From positions 1 through 64,000 of the forward strand of contig NZ_AUHI01000011.1 of the NCBI RefSeq assembly GCF_000423105.1: a DNA stretch of 64,000 bases, written 5' to 3'. The translations under genes and the position numbers were made by a program. The DNA comes from Halalkalibacillus halophilus DSM 18494. GTDB taxonomy: Bacteria; Bacillota; Bacilli; Bacillales; Alkalibacillaceae. Below are positions 25,273 to 34,520 of this stretch, in pieces. Under the pieces are notes generated by a model that saw only the letters and a list, made by a program, of their open reading frames with translations, was not told where the DNA came from and ran no database searches. Each line of letters begins with the position of its first letter. Position 1 is the first letter of the stretch.

Positions 25273-27657
25273 ATGAACGGTAAAATCAAACGTGCTGCAG
25301 TCTTAGGGTCCGGGGTGATGGGATCTGGCATTGCTGCTCATTTAGCTAATTTAGGAATTCCAACCATTATGTTAGATATTGTTCCTAGAGATTTATCGGA
25401 GGATGAAAAGCAAGACCCGCGAGCGCGAAATAAAATCGCAGCGGAAAGTAAAAAGAAACTTACGAAGCAAAATCCATCTCCAATTACTACGAAAAAAAGT
25501 CTGGACTTAATTTCAGTAGGTAACTTTGAAGATGATATGGAAAAATTATCGGATGTGGATTGGGTGATTGAGGTTGTTGTTGAGAACCTTGACGTAAAGA
25601 AGAAAGTTTATGAACAAGTGGAAGCAAATCGTAAAGAGGGCTCCATTATAAGTTCTAATACTTCTGGTATTTCAATCGATGCGATGGCGGAAGGACGCTC
25701 GGAGGATTTCAAGAAGCACTTCTTAGGTACGCACTTTTTCAACCCACCTCGCTATTTGAAATTGTTAGAAGTCATTCCAAATAAAGAAACGGATCCAGAC
25801 GTTTTATCATTTATGAAAAAGTTTGGAGAAGATGTGTTAGGTAAGGGAGTAGTTGAAGCGAAAGATACTCCTAACTTTATTGCGAATCGAATTGGTACGT
25901 ATGGACTGTTAGTTACTGTCCAGGAAATGCTCAAAGGCGGCTATAGTGTAGGGGAAGTGGATTCTGTAACAGGCCCTATGATCGGCCGACCAAAGAGTGC
26001 TACCTTCCGTACATTAGATGTAGTTGGTTTAGACACATTCGTTCATGTTGCTAAAAATGTCTACGATCAAGTCGAAGGCGATGAAAAGCAAGTATTTGAC
26101 GTGCCTGACTTTATGAAGCAAATGAATGAAAAGGGAATGTTAGGTGCTAAATCGGGCCAAGGATTTTATTATAAGAAAAAAGGTGAAAAGGGTAGCACAA
26201 TTTATGAAATTAACCCAGAAACCTTAGAATACGAACAAGAACAACAAAAGTTGAAAACACAAGCGTCCGGAGCTGCTAAGCAGGAAAAAGGGCCGAAGCG
26301 TAAACTGAAAGCGCTTGTATCTGCAAAAGGAGACCGTGCTGGTGACTTGGTTTGGAACATTTCTAAACCTACGCTAATTTATTCTGCAGAACTTTCAGGT
26401 GAAATTGCGGATGATATTACGCAAATTGATGACGCAATGAAATGGGGCTTCGGTTGGGAAATCGGTCCATTTGAAATGTGGGATGCAATTGGTGTAGCAA
26501 AATCTGTAGAACGTATGAAAGAAGAGGGAAATACAGTTCCTCAGTGGGTTCAAGATATGCTTGAGAAAGGCTTTGAAACTTTCTACAAAACGGAAAATGG
26601 GAAATTATATTTCTATCACAATGGCGAGTACGTGGAGAAGGATGTTAATAAGAAAGAAATTAACCTTAATCTTCACAAACAAGCAAATGGAGTGATTAAG
26701 AAAAATAGTGGCGCGAGTTTAATTGACATTGGCGACGATGTTGCGCTACTAGAATTCACTTCTCCGAATAATTCAATCGGACTCGATGTAATTAAAATGG
26801 TGAATGATTCCCTAGAAGAAGTGAATAAGAATTATCGTGGTCTTGTGATTGGAAACCAAGGTAAGAACTTTTGTGTAGGTGCAAACCTAGCAATGATTTT
26901 AATGGAAGCACAGGAATTTAATTTCTTTGAGATTGAAATTGTTGTGAAACAATTCCAACAAGCAATGATGAATGTGAAATACAATGAAAAACCTGTTGTT
27001 GCTGCACCATTTGGCATGACTCTTGGTGGAGGAACAGAAATTACCTTACCAGCAGCTTCCGTGCAAGCGTCTCCTGAAACATACATGGGACTTGTTGAAG
27101 CTGGTGTCGGTTTAATCCCAGGTGGTGGTGGAAATAAAGAGCTTTACATGAAAGAACTTTCTGGCCTACCTGAAGGTTTAGATATTGATTTACAAAAAGT
27201 ATCTAATGATGTTTTTGAGAAAATTGCTACTGGTAAAGTTTCAACCTCAGCAGCAGAAGCTAAAGAGCATGGTTTCTTAAATAATCACGATAAGATTAGT
27301 GCAAATGGCGATCATCTTATTTATGATGCGAAGCAAAACGTGATCGGATTATCTGAAGGTGGGTATCAAGCACCAAAACGTAACAAGATACCTGTAGTAG
27401 GTGAACCGGGCTATGCAACGATGGTTCTTGGTGCAAAGCAAATGCAATTAAGTGGGTATGCATCGGAGCATGATATTAAGATTGCGAAGAAGCTTGCAAA
27501 TGTATTAGCTGGGGGTCAAATCAAATATGGTTCACTTGTTGATGAACAATATTTACTTGATCTTGAACGCGAAGCATTCCTTTCCCTTGTAGGGGAACAA
27601 AAGACGCAAGAGCGTATGATTCATATGCTTCAAAAAGGAAAGCCATTAAGAAACTAA
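25273..27657 (+). CDS. fadN: 3-hydroxyacyl-CoA dehydrogenase / enoyl-CoA hydratase
   Basis: FadN performs the hydration and NAD-dependent oxidation steps of fatty-acid beta-oxidation. The 794-residue protein has a Rossmann NAD site (AAVLGSGVMGSGIAAHLA), the dehydrogenase signature GTHFFNPPRYLKLLEVIP, a second dehydrogenase domain, and a C-terminal crotonase-like domain (from about 500) with NQGKNFCVGANLA and GGGTEITLPAAS. I chose ATG 25273 behind GGGGGAG; the frame open back to 25198 would run through the FadR operator. It is first in the fadN-fadA-fadE operon. Confidence 0.95.
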   Translation: MNGKIKRAAVLGSGVMGSGIAAHLANLGIPTIMLDIVPRDLSEDEKQDPRARNKIAAESKKKLTKQNPSPITTKKSLDLISVGNFEDDMEKLSDVDWVIEVVVENLDVKKKVYEQVEANRKEGSIISSNTSGISIDAMAEGRSEDFKKHFLGTHFFNPPRYLKLLEVIPNKETDPDVLSFMKKFGEDVLGKGVVEAKDTPNFIANRIGTYGLLVTVQEMLKGGYSVGEVDSVTGPMIGRPKSATFRTLDVVGLDTFVHVAKNVYDQVEGDEKQVFDVPDFMKQMNEKGMLGAKSGQGFYYKKKGEKGSTIYEINPETLEYEQEQQKLKTQASGAAKQEKGPKRKLKALVSAKGDRAGDLVWNISKPTLIYSAELSGEIADDITQIDDAMKWGFGWEIGPFEMWDAIGVAKSVERMKEEGNTVPQWVQDMLEKGFETFYKTENGKLYFYHNGEYVEKDVNKKEINLNLHKQANGVIKKNSGASLIDIGDDVALLEFTSPNNSIGLDVIKMVNDSLEEVNKNYRGLVIGNQGKNFCVGANLAMILMEAQEFNFFEIEIVVKQFQQAMMNVKYNEKPVVAAPFGMTLGGGTEITLPAASVQASPETYMGLVEAGVGLIPGGGGNKELYMKELSGLPEGLDIDLQKVSNDVFEKIATGKVSTSAAEAKEHGFLNNHDKISANGDHLIYDAKQNVIGLSEGGYQAPKRNKIPVVGEPGYATMVLGAKQMQLSGYASEHDIKIAKKLANVLAGGQIKYGSLVDEQYLLDLEREAFLSLVGEQKTQERMIHMLQKGKPLRN

Positions 27658-27693
27658 AGATAAACCAATCCAATCCGAAGAGGAGGATCTAAC

Positions 27694-28869
27694 GTGAGAG
27701 AAGCAGTTATTGTATCAGGTGCACGAACACCTGTTGGAAGAGCGAAAAAAGGAAGTTTCGCACATACACGTCCGGATGATTTAGCTGCATTAACGGTAAA
27801 AGAAACGTTAAAGCGTGCAAATAATTATGACGGAAAAATTGATGATGTAATTATAGGCTGTGCGATGCCTGAAGCAGAACAAGGCATGAACATGGCACGT
27901 CAAATCGCTGGGTTAGCTGGTTTAAGCAATGATGTACCAGGAATTACAATCAATCGTTACTGTTCATCAGGCTTACAAAGTATTGCCTATGCAGCAGAAC
28001 GCATTATGCTTGGCTACTCCGAGGCGATTATCGCAGGAGGAGCGGAATCCATGTCACTTATTCCAATGGGTGGACATGTGATTAAGCCAAATCCAGGTCT
28101 AGTTGAAAATGCACCGGAATATTATATGTCGATGGGTCATACAGCTGAAGAAGTGGCTAACCGCTACGGGGTCAGTCGTGAAGACCAAGATGCATTTGCC
28201 GTTCGAAGTCACGAACGCGCAGCAAAAGCATTAAAAGAAGGTAAGTTTGACGATGAAATTGTGCCAGTCGATGTTGTTAATCGTCATGTTGGTGCTGACA
28301 ATAAAGTAAAAGAGGAAACAGTTACAGTTTCAAAAGATGAAGGAGTTCGTGAAGGAACGACTCCTGAAACATTAGCTAAATTAAAGCCGGCATTTTCTGT
28401 AACTGGTTCCGTAACAGCAGGTAATGCTTCACAAATGAGTGATGGTGCTGCATCTGTATTAGTTATGGACCGCGAAAAAGCAGAAAAAGAAGGGCTTCAA
28501 CCATTAGCAAAATTCCACTCCTTTACTGTTGAAGGTGTTGAACCTGAAGTAATGGGAATTGGACCTGTTAAAGCTATTCCACGTGCGGTTGAAATGGCTG
28601 GCTTAACAATGGATGATATTGGCTTATTTGAGCTAAATGAAGCCTTTGCTTCTCAGTCCTTACAAGTAATTCGCGAGCTTGGACTGGATGAAGAGATCGT
28701 TAACGTAAATGGTGGCGCAATTGCTTTAGGTCACCCACTTGGTTGTACAGGAACGAAGCTAACACTTTCTTTAATACATGAAATGAAGCGTCGTGACACG
28801 AAGTACGGTGTCGTAACAATGTGTATCGGTGGCGGCATGGGTGCAGCAGGAGTATTTGAATTACTTTAA
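27694..28869 (+). CDS. fadA: Acetyl-CoA acyltransferase (3-ketoacyl-CoA thiolase)
   Basis: FadA cleaves 3-ketoacyl-CoA with CoA to release acetyl-CoA, the last beta-oxidation step. The 391-residue thiolase has the acyl-enzyme Cys in INRYCSSGLQSIAYAAE, GGAESMS, the His in NVNGGAIALGHPLGCTG and the second Cys in CIGGGMGAAG. It starts with GTG behind GAGGAGG, 36 bp after fadN and 44 bp before fadE, as in B. subtilis. Confidence 0.96.
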   Translation: MREAVIVSGARTPVGRAKKGSFAHTRPDDLAALTVKETLKRANNYDGKIDDVIIGCAMPEAEQGMNMARQIAGLAGLSNDVPGITINRYCSSGLQSIAYAAERIMLGYSEAIIAGGAESMSLIPMGGHVIKPNPGLVENAPEYYMSMGHTAEEVANRYGVSREDQDAFAVRSHERAAKALKEGKFDDEIVPVDVVNRHVGADNKVKEETVTVSKDEGVREGTTPETLAKLKPAFSVTGSVTAGNASQMSDGAASVLVMDREKAEKEGLQPLAKFHSFTVEGVEPEVMGIGPVKAIPRAVEMAGLTMDDIGLFELNEAFASQSLQVIRELGLDEEIVNVNGGAIALGHPLGCTGTKLTLSLIHEMKRRDTKYGVVTMCIGGGMGAAGVFELL

Positions 28870-28913
28870 GTATAAAAGTATTTGAAAATTTATAATCCAT
28901 AAGGGGGATTATC

Positions 28914-30692
28914 ATGGTAGAAGAAAAGTTATTAAAAGGTGGATCGTTTTTAGTTGAAGATGTGGACGCACAAGATGTGCTTACACCGGAAGATTTCAAC
29001 GAAGAACACAAAATGATCGCTAAAACTACAGAAGAGTATATTAAAAATGATGTGTGGCCAGTATTAGATGATTTAGAAAATCACGAATTTGATAAATCAG
29101 TTAAGTTGTTACAAAAAGCTGGTGAACTAGGTTTATTAGGAATAGATGTTCCAGAAGAATATGGTGGTTTGGAGTTAGATAAAATCACTTCTTCTTTAGT
29201 AACGGAAAAGATGGCATTAGCAGGTGGTTTCCCCATCACTCATGGAGCACACGTTGGAATAGGTTCTTTACCTATCGTGTTCTTCGGTAACGAAAGTCAA
29301 AAACAACAGTACCTCCCAACGCTTGCAACAGGTGAGAAGATTGCTGCATATGCGTTAACGGAGCCTGGTTCTGGTTCGGATGCATTAGGAGCTAAAACTA
29401 CTGCAGTATTAAACGAAGCTGGCACACACTATATTTTGAATGGTGAAAAACAGTGGATTACAAACTCTGCATTCGCTGATGTGTTCGTGGTTTACGCGAA
29501 AATTGATGGTGATAAATTCTCAGCATTTATTGTAGAACGTGAATTCCCTGGTGTTTCTACAGGACCTGAAGAGAAGAAAATGGGGATTAAATCTTCTTCT
29601 ACTCGTACACTTGTGTTAGAAGATGCAGAAGTACCTAAAGAGAACGTACTTGGTGAAATCGGACGCGGACACGTCATTGCTTTCAACATTTTAAATGTTG
29701 GTCGTTACAAGCTTGCTATCGGCGGTGTTGGTGGTGCGAAGCGTGCACTTGAATTAGCTGCTCACTATGCAAATGAGCGTAAGCAGTTTAAAACACCAAT
29801 CTCTGGCTTCCCGTTAATCCAAGAGAAATTAGCAAACATGGCGATTCGTACGTATGCTAATGAGAGTGCGGTTTATCGTACGGTAGGTCTATTCGAATCT
29901 CGTTTGGGTCAATTAACTAAGGAAGAATTGAACGATGGATCTGCAGTTGCAAAGGGAATTGCAGAATACGCGATAGAATGTTCGATGAATAAATATACTG
30001 CAACAGAACTACTGGATTATGTTGCAGACGAAGCAGTTCAGATTCATGGTGGGTACGGATTCATGGCTGAATATGAAGTGGAACGCATTTACCGCGACTC
30101 TCGTATTAACCGTATTTTTGAAGGTACGAATGAAATTAACCGCCTCATTGTTCCGGGAACCTTCCTGAAAAAAGCAATGAAAGGTGAGCTTCCTTTACTT
30201 GAGAAAGCAATGGGACTTCAAAATGAACTAATGTCTATGATGCCTGAAACTCCAGGAGATGAGGCGTTAGCACAAGAAAAGTACCTAGTTGGGAATGCGA
30301 AGAAAATTGGCCTAATCGCTGCTGGAATCGCTGCACAAAAGTATCAAGACAAAATCGAGCAAGAACAAGAAATCCTATCTAACATTGCTGATATTGCAGC
30401 AGAGATCTATAACATGGAGTCTGCAGTATTACGTACAGAAAAAGCGATCGCAAAAGATGGAGAAGAAAAGAGCAAGCAAAAGCTTCTTTACACACAAGTA
30501 TACGTGCAAGAAGCGCTTGAATCGATCGAATCTCATGCCAAAGAAACATTAATTGCTGTAGAAGAAGGAGACAATCTACGTATGATGCTTTCCGCACTTC
30601 GTAAATTGACTCGCAGTGAACCATATAATGTAATTGCGAAAAAACGTGAGATCGCTAGTAAAATTATCAATGAAGAAAAATATGTTGTATAA
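28914..30692 (+). CDS. fadE: Acyl-CoA dehydrogenase
   Basis: FadE introduces the first double bond in beta-oxidation using FAD. The 592-residue protein has the acyl-CoA dehydrogenase core in the first 400 residues (GLLGIDVPEEYGGL, YALTEPGSGSDA, NGEKQWITNSAFADVFVVYA, VQIHGGYGFMAEYEVERIYRD) and an extra helical C-terminal region of about 190 residues, the length expected of the B. subtilis FadE type. It is the last gene of the fad operon and ends at a strong terminator. Confidence 0.95.
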   Translation: MVEEKLLKGGSFLVEDVDAQDVLTPEDFNEEHKMIAKTTEEYIKNDVWPVLDDLENHEFDKSVKLLQKAGELGLLGIDVPEEYGGLELDKITSSLVTEKMALAGGFPITHGAHVGIGSLPIVFFGNESQKQQYLPTLATGEKIAAYALTEPGSGSDALGAKTTAVLNEAGTHYILNGEKQWITNSAFADVFVVYAKIDGDKFSAFIVEREFPGVSTGPEEKKMGIKSSSTRTLVLEDAEVPKENVLGEIGRGHVIAFNILNVGRYKLAIGGVGGAKRALELAAHYANERKQFKTPISGFPLIQEKLANMAIRTYANESAVYRTVGLFESRLGQLTKEELNDGSAVAKGIAEYAIECSMNKYTATELLDYVADEAVQIHGGYGFMAEYEVERIYRDSRINRIFEGTNEINRLIVPGTFLKKAMKGELPLLEKAMGLQNELMSMMPETPGDEALAQEKYLVGNAKKIGLIAAGIAAQKYQDKIEQEQEILSNIADIAAEIYNMESAVLRTEKAIAKDGEEKSKQKLLYTQVYVQEALESIESHAKETLIAVEEGDNLRMMLSALRKLTRSEPYNVIAKKREIASKIINEEKYVV

Positions 30693-30708
30693 TCTTTTTC
30701 AATAAATA

Positions 30709-30755
30709 TAACTCCGCCTAAGAGGACTAAATGATAGTCTATTGGCGGAGTTTTA
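30709..30755 (+). terminator. Terminator of the fad operon
   Basis: AACTCCGCC pairs with GGCGGAGTT, with inner ACT/AGT pairing, followed by TTAGTTTG. Confidence 0.8.
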
Positions 30756-30858
30756 GTTTGATTATGATCTGTTGACGCAAACTTTAAAGTTATTCAATTA
30801 AATTTTCTATCATTCATGTTATTATATGTATGTGTTTTAATATTCAGGAGGTGCGAAC

Positions 30859-31215
30859 ATGGCTTTAACGGTTTATCACTATCCCAATTGTGGGACATGC
30901 AAAAAAGCATTAAAATGGCTTGATTCTAACAATATCGAATATCATACAGTGCATATTGTAGAAAGACCACCAAGTAAATTAGAATTAGAAAACCTTGTAA
31001 ATAATAGTGAATTACCAGTGAAAAAGTTTTTTAATACATCAGGTAAAAAGTATCGTGAATTAGAATTAAAGGATCAACTTCCGAATATGAGCGACGAGGA
31101 ACAACTTGAACTGCTATCTACGAATGGCATGTTAATTAAACGACCAGTTGTTACAGATGGGAAAAAAGTTACTGTTGGTTTTAAAGAAGATGAATTTGTA
31201 GATACATGGAAATAA
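30859..31215 (+). CDS. yusI: ArsC/Spx-family thiol protein (YusI-like)
   Basis: This 118-residue protein belongs to the ArsC/Spx fold family. It has the N-terminal redox motif PNCGTCKKALKWL, the RPPSKLEL segment and a C-terminal KRPVVTDGKKVTVGFKEDEF. Both Cys of CxxC are present, as in Spx, but there is no sign of the Spx RNA-polymerase-binding features that I can confirm. B. subtilis YusI holds the same place between fadE and gcvH. Its function is not established. Confidence 0.88.
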   Translation: MALTVYHYPNCGTCKKALKWLDSNNIEYHTVHIVERPPSKLELENLVNNSELPVKKFFNTSGKKYRELELKDQLPNMSDEEQLELLSTNGMLIKRPVVTDGKKVTVGFKEDEFVDTWK

Positions 31216-31298
31216 TAGCTAGAAGTTAATGCAAATACAGTCTATTTTGTTGTATGATGAAGAAGAACATGTGAATTTGAAAATATGGAGGGTCCAAG

Positions 31299-31682
31299 AT
31301 GAGTTTACCAAAAGAATTTCGTTATTCAGAAGAACATGAATGGGTAAAAGACGAAGGTGACAATCTACGTATTGGTATTACAGACTTCGCACAATCTGAA
31401 TTAGGAGACATCGTATTCGTTGAACTTCCAGAAGTCGGCGATGATCTTGAGTTAGACGCACCTTTTGGTAGTGTTGAATCAGTTAAAACGGTATCAGAGT
31501 TATATGCTCCTGTTGCTGGTAAAGTTGTGGAAGTAAATGAAGACCTTGAAGATAGTCCAGAGCTAGTAAATGAGTCTCCTCATGAAAAGGCTTGGATGGT
31601 TGTTGTAGAACCAAGCGATAAGTCTCAATTAGATGACTTAATGGATGCAGATGCATACAAAGAAATGACGGAAGATGAGTAA
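31299..31682 (+). CDS. gcvH: Glycine cleavage system H protein
   Basis: GcvH carries the aminomethyl group on a lipoyl arm between enzymes of glycine cleavage; in Bacillus it also serves as the hub from which lipoyl groups are passed on. The 127-residue protein is standard: RYSEEHEWVKDEGDNLRIGIT, the lipoyl Lys in GSVESVKTVSEL (about residue 63), and VNESPHEKAWMVVVE. AUG with GGAGGGTCC upstream. It lies apart from the gcvT/gcvP genes, as in B. subtilis. Confidence 0.96.
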   Translation: MSLPKEFRYSEEHEWVKDEGDNLRIGITDFAQSELGDIVFVELPEVGDDLELDAPFGSVESVKTVSELYAPVAGKVVEVNEDLEDSPELVNESPHEKAWMVVVEPSDKSQLDDLMDADAYKEMTEDE

Positions 31683-31690
31683 TTGCGAGG

Positions 31691-31721
31691 AGGCTGGTCC
31701 AAACAAAGGATCAGCTTTTTC
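31691..31721 (+). terminator. Terminator after gcvH
   Basis: GCTGGTCC pairs with GGATCAGC, followed by TTTTTCT. Confidence 0.7.
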
Positions 31722-31812
31722 TGTAAGCTAGGCTCTGTTTTTGATTCCTGTTGAATTTAACAATGGGCTTGAACCGAGCCATAACTTAAGACCCTTATAG
31801 AAAAATGGTGAA

Positions 31813-32175
31813 GTGATGGAAGATTTACCACGAGTAATAATAGTTGAAGGTAAACAGGACAAACGTAGAATCGAAAGAGTGATTCTAGAGCCGGTGGAGA
31901 TTTTATGTACATACGGCACTATTAGCGCATATGCTTTAGATGAATTAATAGATAATTATCATTTATGGGACCGAGATGTTACGATTTTCACAGACACAGA
32001 TGAACCAGGGATAAAACTCCGGAAGATTTTAAATCGCGAAATATCCCATGCAGATAACTTATTTATTGATAAGAAATACCGGCAAGTTGAAGATACACCG
32101 GAGCATGTGTTAGCATCGATTTTGCAAGCTGGGAACTTCCGTGTGAAGGTGGAATATTTGAAGGGATCTGAATAA
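31813..32175 (+). CDS. yusF: Toprim-domain protein (YusF-like)
   Basis: This 120-residue protein is a lone Toprim domain: PRVIIVEGKQDKRRIERV carries the conserved Glu, and IFTDTDEPG the DxD pair, similar to the N-terminal half of RNase M5. Its function is unknown. The start is GTG 31813 or the next codon ATG 31816; the ribosome site is weak for both. It lies 1 bp before yusE, so the two are probably co-translated, as in B. subtilis. Confidence 0.85.
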   Translation: MMEDLPRVIIVEGKQDKRRIERVILEPVEILCTYGTISAYALDELIDNYHLWDRDVTIFTDTDEPGIKLRKILNREISHADNLFIDKKYRQVEDTPEHVLASILQAGNFRVKVEYLKGSE

Positions 32176-32176
32176 C

Positions 32177-32506
32177 ATGCAAGAAATTGACCGCAAGCAA
32201 GTAAAATTTTTAACACATAAAAAACACCCCCAAATCGTTTTTGTAAATAGTCCATTTTGTGGGACATGTAAAGTGGCAAAACGTATGCTGAAATACATTG
32301 AAGAAACGTTGGAACAGGATAAATTCTATGAACTAAACGCAACATTAGCACCAGAATTTATGCAAGAACATAATATAACTAGTGTACCATGTTTAATTGT
32401 ATTCCAATCGGGTGAGCCACTTGAGCGTATGTACACGTTTCATTCCGTACCATATATTTTAAAAGAGATGAGTCCGTATCTAACGCAGGCTGCGCAGAAA
32501 AAATAA
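32177..32506 (+). CDS. yusE: Thioredoxin-like protein (YusE-like)
   Basis: This 109-residue cytoplasmic thioredoxin-fold protein has an atypical active site FCGTCKVAKR in place of the common CGPC and a cis-proline in TSVPCLIVF. It starts one base after the yusF stop. A thiol-disulfide role is likely; its partner is unknown. Confidence 0.87.
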   Translation: MQEIDRKQVKFLTHKKHPQIVFVNSPFCGTCKVAKRMLKYIEETLEQDKFYELNATLAPEFMQEHNITSVPCLIVFQSGEPLERMYTFHSVPYILKEMSPYLTQAAQKK

Positions 32507-32545
32507 TCCCTTAACCAATTTATATGGTTAAGGGATTATTTTATT
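32502..32545. terminator. Bidirectional terminator between yusE and the thiol-disulfide gene
   Basis: AATAATCCCTTAACCA pairs perfectly with TGGTTAAGGGATTATT between convergent genes. Confidence 0.9.
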
Positions 32546-32565
32546 TAATTTTTATATTGTTGAAG

Positions 32566-32991
32566 TTAGCTGTTTGAAGGGAAATAATCCCCAACAATTT
32601 TTATTACTTCAAAGAACCCATCTTTATCACCGAACTTGCCAACAATTTCACCTTCTGGATCAATGATAATGGTAGTTGGGACCGAGTCACATTCGTAGAG
32701 ATCATATATCTCACGGTCACGATCTTGAAGTGTTGGCTGGGTTAAGAATTTTTCTTTAAAGTCAATTGCTTCTTGTTCTTCTCGTTCACGTCCTGGGACG
32801 TTAATTGTAATCATTTCAATGCCATCATGCCGAATCGTCTTATAAAACTGTTCTTTTTTGGGTAAGTCGCGTGAACAATCTGGGCACCAAGAAACCCAAA
32901 AGGTAAGGACAACTACTTTACCTAGGTAGTCTTCTAAACGAAAAGTTTTTTCTTCTGTTAAATATGGTAGTTCAAATAAAGGTGCTTTCAT
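32566..32991 (-). CDS. TlpA/ResA-like thiol-disulfide oxidoreductase
   Basis: This 141-residue protein has the AhpC/TSA-type thioredoxin fold: PLFELPYLTEEKTFRLEDYLGKVV, then FWVSWCPDCSRDLPK with the CPDC redox site, and the cis-proline in DSVPTTIII followed by DPEGEIVGKFGD. No signal peptide or membrane anchor is seen, so it looks cytoplasmic, unlike ResA. It is convergent with yusE. A general disulfide-reducing role is inferred. Confidence 0.87.
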   Translation of the reverse strand: MKAPLFELPYLTEEKTFRLEDYLGKVVVLTFWVSWCPDCSRDLPKKEQFYKTIRHDGIEMITINVPGREREEQEAIDFKEKFLTQPTLQDRDREIYDLYECDSVPTTIIIDPEGEIVGKFGDKDGFFEVIKIVGDYFPSNS

Positions 32992-33080
32992 AATTTCTCA
33001 TCCTTTTTCATGAATTCTTGTTGACTTATCTTCTCACCCTATGCTAACATACATTTTATCGAAAGTTTAATAGCAACTAT

Positions 33081-33237
33081 TCTTATCCAGAGAGGTGGAG
33101 GGACTGGCCCTGTGAAGCCCGGCAACCGTTGTGACATTGTTCATGATAGGTGCTAATTCCTGCGATGATTTTCATTGCAAGATAAGAAAGAGTACTCGAT
33201 TGGACCTCTTTCTTATATTGGTGAGAAAGAGTTTTTT
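33081..33237 (+). promoter_or_regulatory. SAM-I (S-box) riboswitch 1 with terminator
   Basis: The aptamer has P1 TCTTATC (33081-33087) paired with GATAAGA (33181-33187) and the conserved core CCAGAGAGGTGGAGGGACTGG in two pieces, then GCCCGGCAACC and GGTGCTAATTCC. The terminator CTCTTTCT/AGAAAGAG plus TTTTTT (33206-33237) follows. The 3' side of P1 and the next bases (ATAAGAAAGAG) can instead pair with CTCTTTCTTAT, giving the antiterminator. SAM should therefore switch transcription off. Confidence 0.95.
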
Positions 33238-33288
33238 AATACGATAAAGCATTAATGCGGAGTCGCATAAATTGAATACAGAATACGA

Positions 33289-33458
33289 TCTTATCCAGAG
33301 AGGTGGAGGGACTGGCCCTATGAAACCCGGCAACCATTAGGCAGACGTGTCTAGCAGGTGCTAATTCCATCAAAGTGAATGATTTCACTTTGGAAGATAA
33401 GAGAGCATTAGGTGAATTACTATCCTTTCTGTTCTCTTATGGAGCAGGAAGGTTTTTT
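33289..33458 (+). promoter_or_regulatory. SAM-I (S-box) riboswitch 2 with terminator
   Basis: A second full aptamer begins 51 bp after the first terminator: P1 TCTTATC (33289) with GATAAGA (33396-33402), the same conserved core, ACCCGGCAACC and GGTGCTAATTCC. Its own terminator CCTTTCTG/CAGGAAGG plus T run spans 33424-33458, and ATAAGAGA can pair with TCTCTTAT as antiterminator. Transcription must pass both units in series to reach metN. Confidence 0.95.
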
Positions 33459-33494
33459 ATTTGGATAAGATAAAGAAAGTTGGGAGGAAGGCAA

Positions 33495-34520
33495 ATGCTT
33501 TCAATCAAGGGGTTATCTAAGCAGTTTAAATTAAAACACCAAAATGTGATGGCAGTTGATGATGTATCAATCGACATTAATAAAGGGGAAATCTATGGTG
33601 TGATTGGCTATAGTGGTGCTGGAAAAAGCACATTCGTCCGACTGATCAATCGATTAGAAGATCCATCCAGTGGAGAGGTTCTTTTAAATGGTCAAGATCT
33701 AACTAAATTAAAACAAGGAAAACTACGCCAAGAAAGACAAAAAATCGGCATGATCTTTCAACATTTTAATTTATTATGGTCGCGAACTGTATATGAAAAC
33801 ATTGCTTTTCCGTTAGAAATAGCCGGAACACCAAAACAAGAGCGAGAAGATAAGGTAAATGAGCTAATTGATTTAGTTGGCCTAAAAGGTAGAGAGAAAT
33901 CATATCCATCTCAACTAAGTGGAGGACAAAAACAACGTGTTGGTATAGCCAGAGCACTTGCTAATGATCCCGGAGTCCTCCTATGTGATGAGGCAACTTC
34001 AGCATTAGATCCTGAAACGACAGACGATATTTTAGACCTGCTAGTGGATATAAATGAAAAGTTGCAGCTAACGATTATTTTAATTACTCATGAAATGCAT
34101 GTAATCCAAAAAATATGCCACCGTGTAGCAGTTATGGAACAAGGAAAAGTAGTAGAACAAGGTGATGTATTAGATGTATTTGTAAAACCACAAGCAAAAA
34201 CAACGAAGAGATTCGTGCAGCAGTTAAGTCCTTTAGAACATCAGAGGGAACACTTAGAACAATTTCTAAATGGTAGAGATGATAGCCAAGTGTTGAAGTT
34301 ACATTTCATTGGGGGGCATGCGAAGAAAGCTTTAATTAGCGAGCTATCCAAGAAACTCGATATAGAAGTGAATATTTTACAAGGTTCCATTTCACCAACC
34401 CAAGAAGGCGCATATGGAACATTGTATGTGGAAGTGAACGGTGCCCCGGATCTTATTGAACAAGCTGTTGAATATGCAAAAGGTTCAGGGGTGGAAGTTG
34501 AGGTGTTGAAACATGATTGA
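33495..34520 (+). CDS. metN: Methionine ABC transporter ATP-binding protein
   Basis: MetN powers methionine import. The 341-residue protein has Walker A GYSGAGKST, the Q-loop, signature LSGGQKQR, Walker B LLCDEATSALD and switch His LITHE, then a C-terminal NIL domain (from about 260) that senses methionine and inhibits transport. I chose ATG 33495 behind GGGAGGAAGG; the upstream TTG at 33480 would include that site. It follows two SAM riboswitches and overlaps metI by 8 bp. Confidence 0.95.
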   Translation: MLSIKGLSKQFKLKHQNVMAVDDVSIDINKGEIYGVIGYSGAGKSTFVRLINRLEDPSSGEVLLNGQDLTKLKQGKLRQERQKIGMIFQHFNLLWSRTVYENIAFPLEIAGTPKQEREDKVNELIDLVGLKGREKSYPSQLSGGQKQRVGIARALANDPGVLLCDEATSALDPETTDDILDLLVDINEKLQLTIILITHEMHVIQKICHRVAVMEQGKVVEQGDVLDVFVKPQAKTTKRFVQQLSPLEHQREHLEQFLNGRDDSQVLKLHFIGGHAKKALISELSKKLDIEVNILQGSISPTQEGAYGTLYVEVNGAPDLIEQAVEYAKGSGVEVEVLKHD

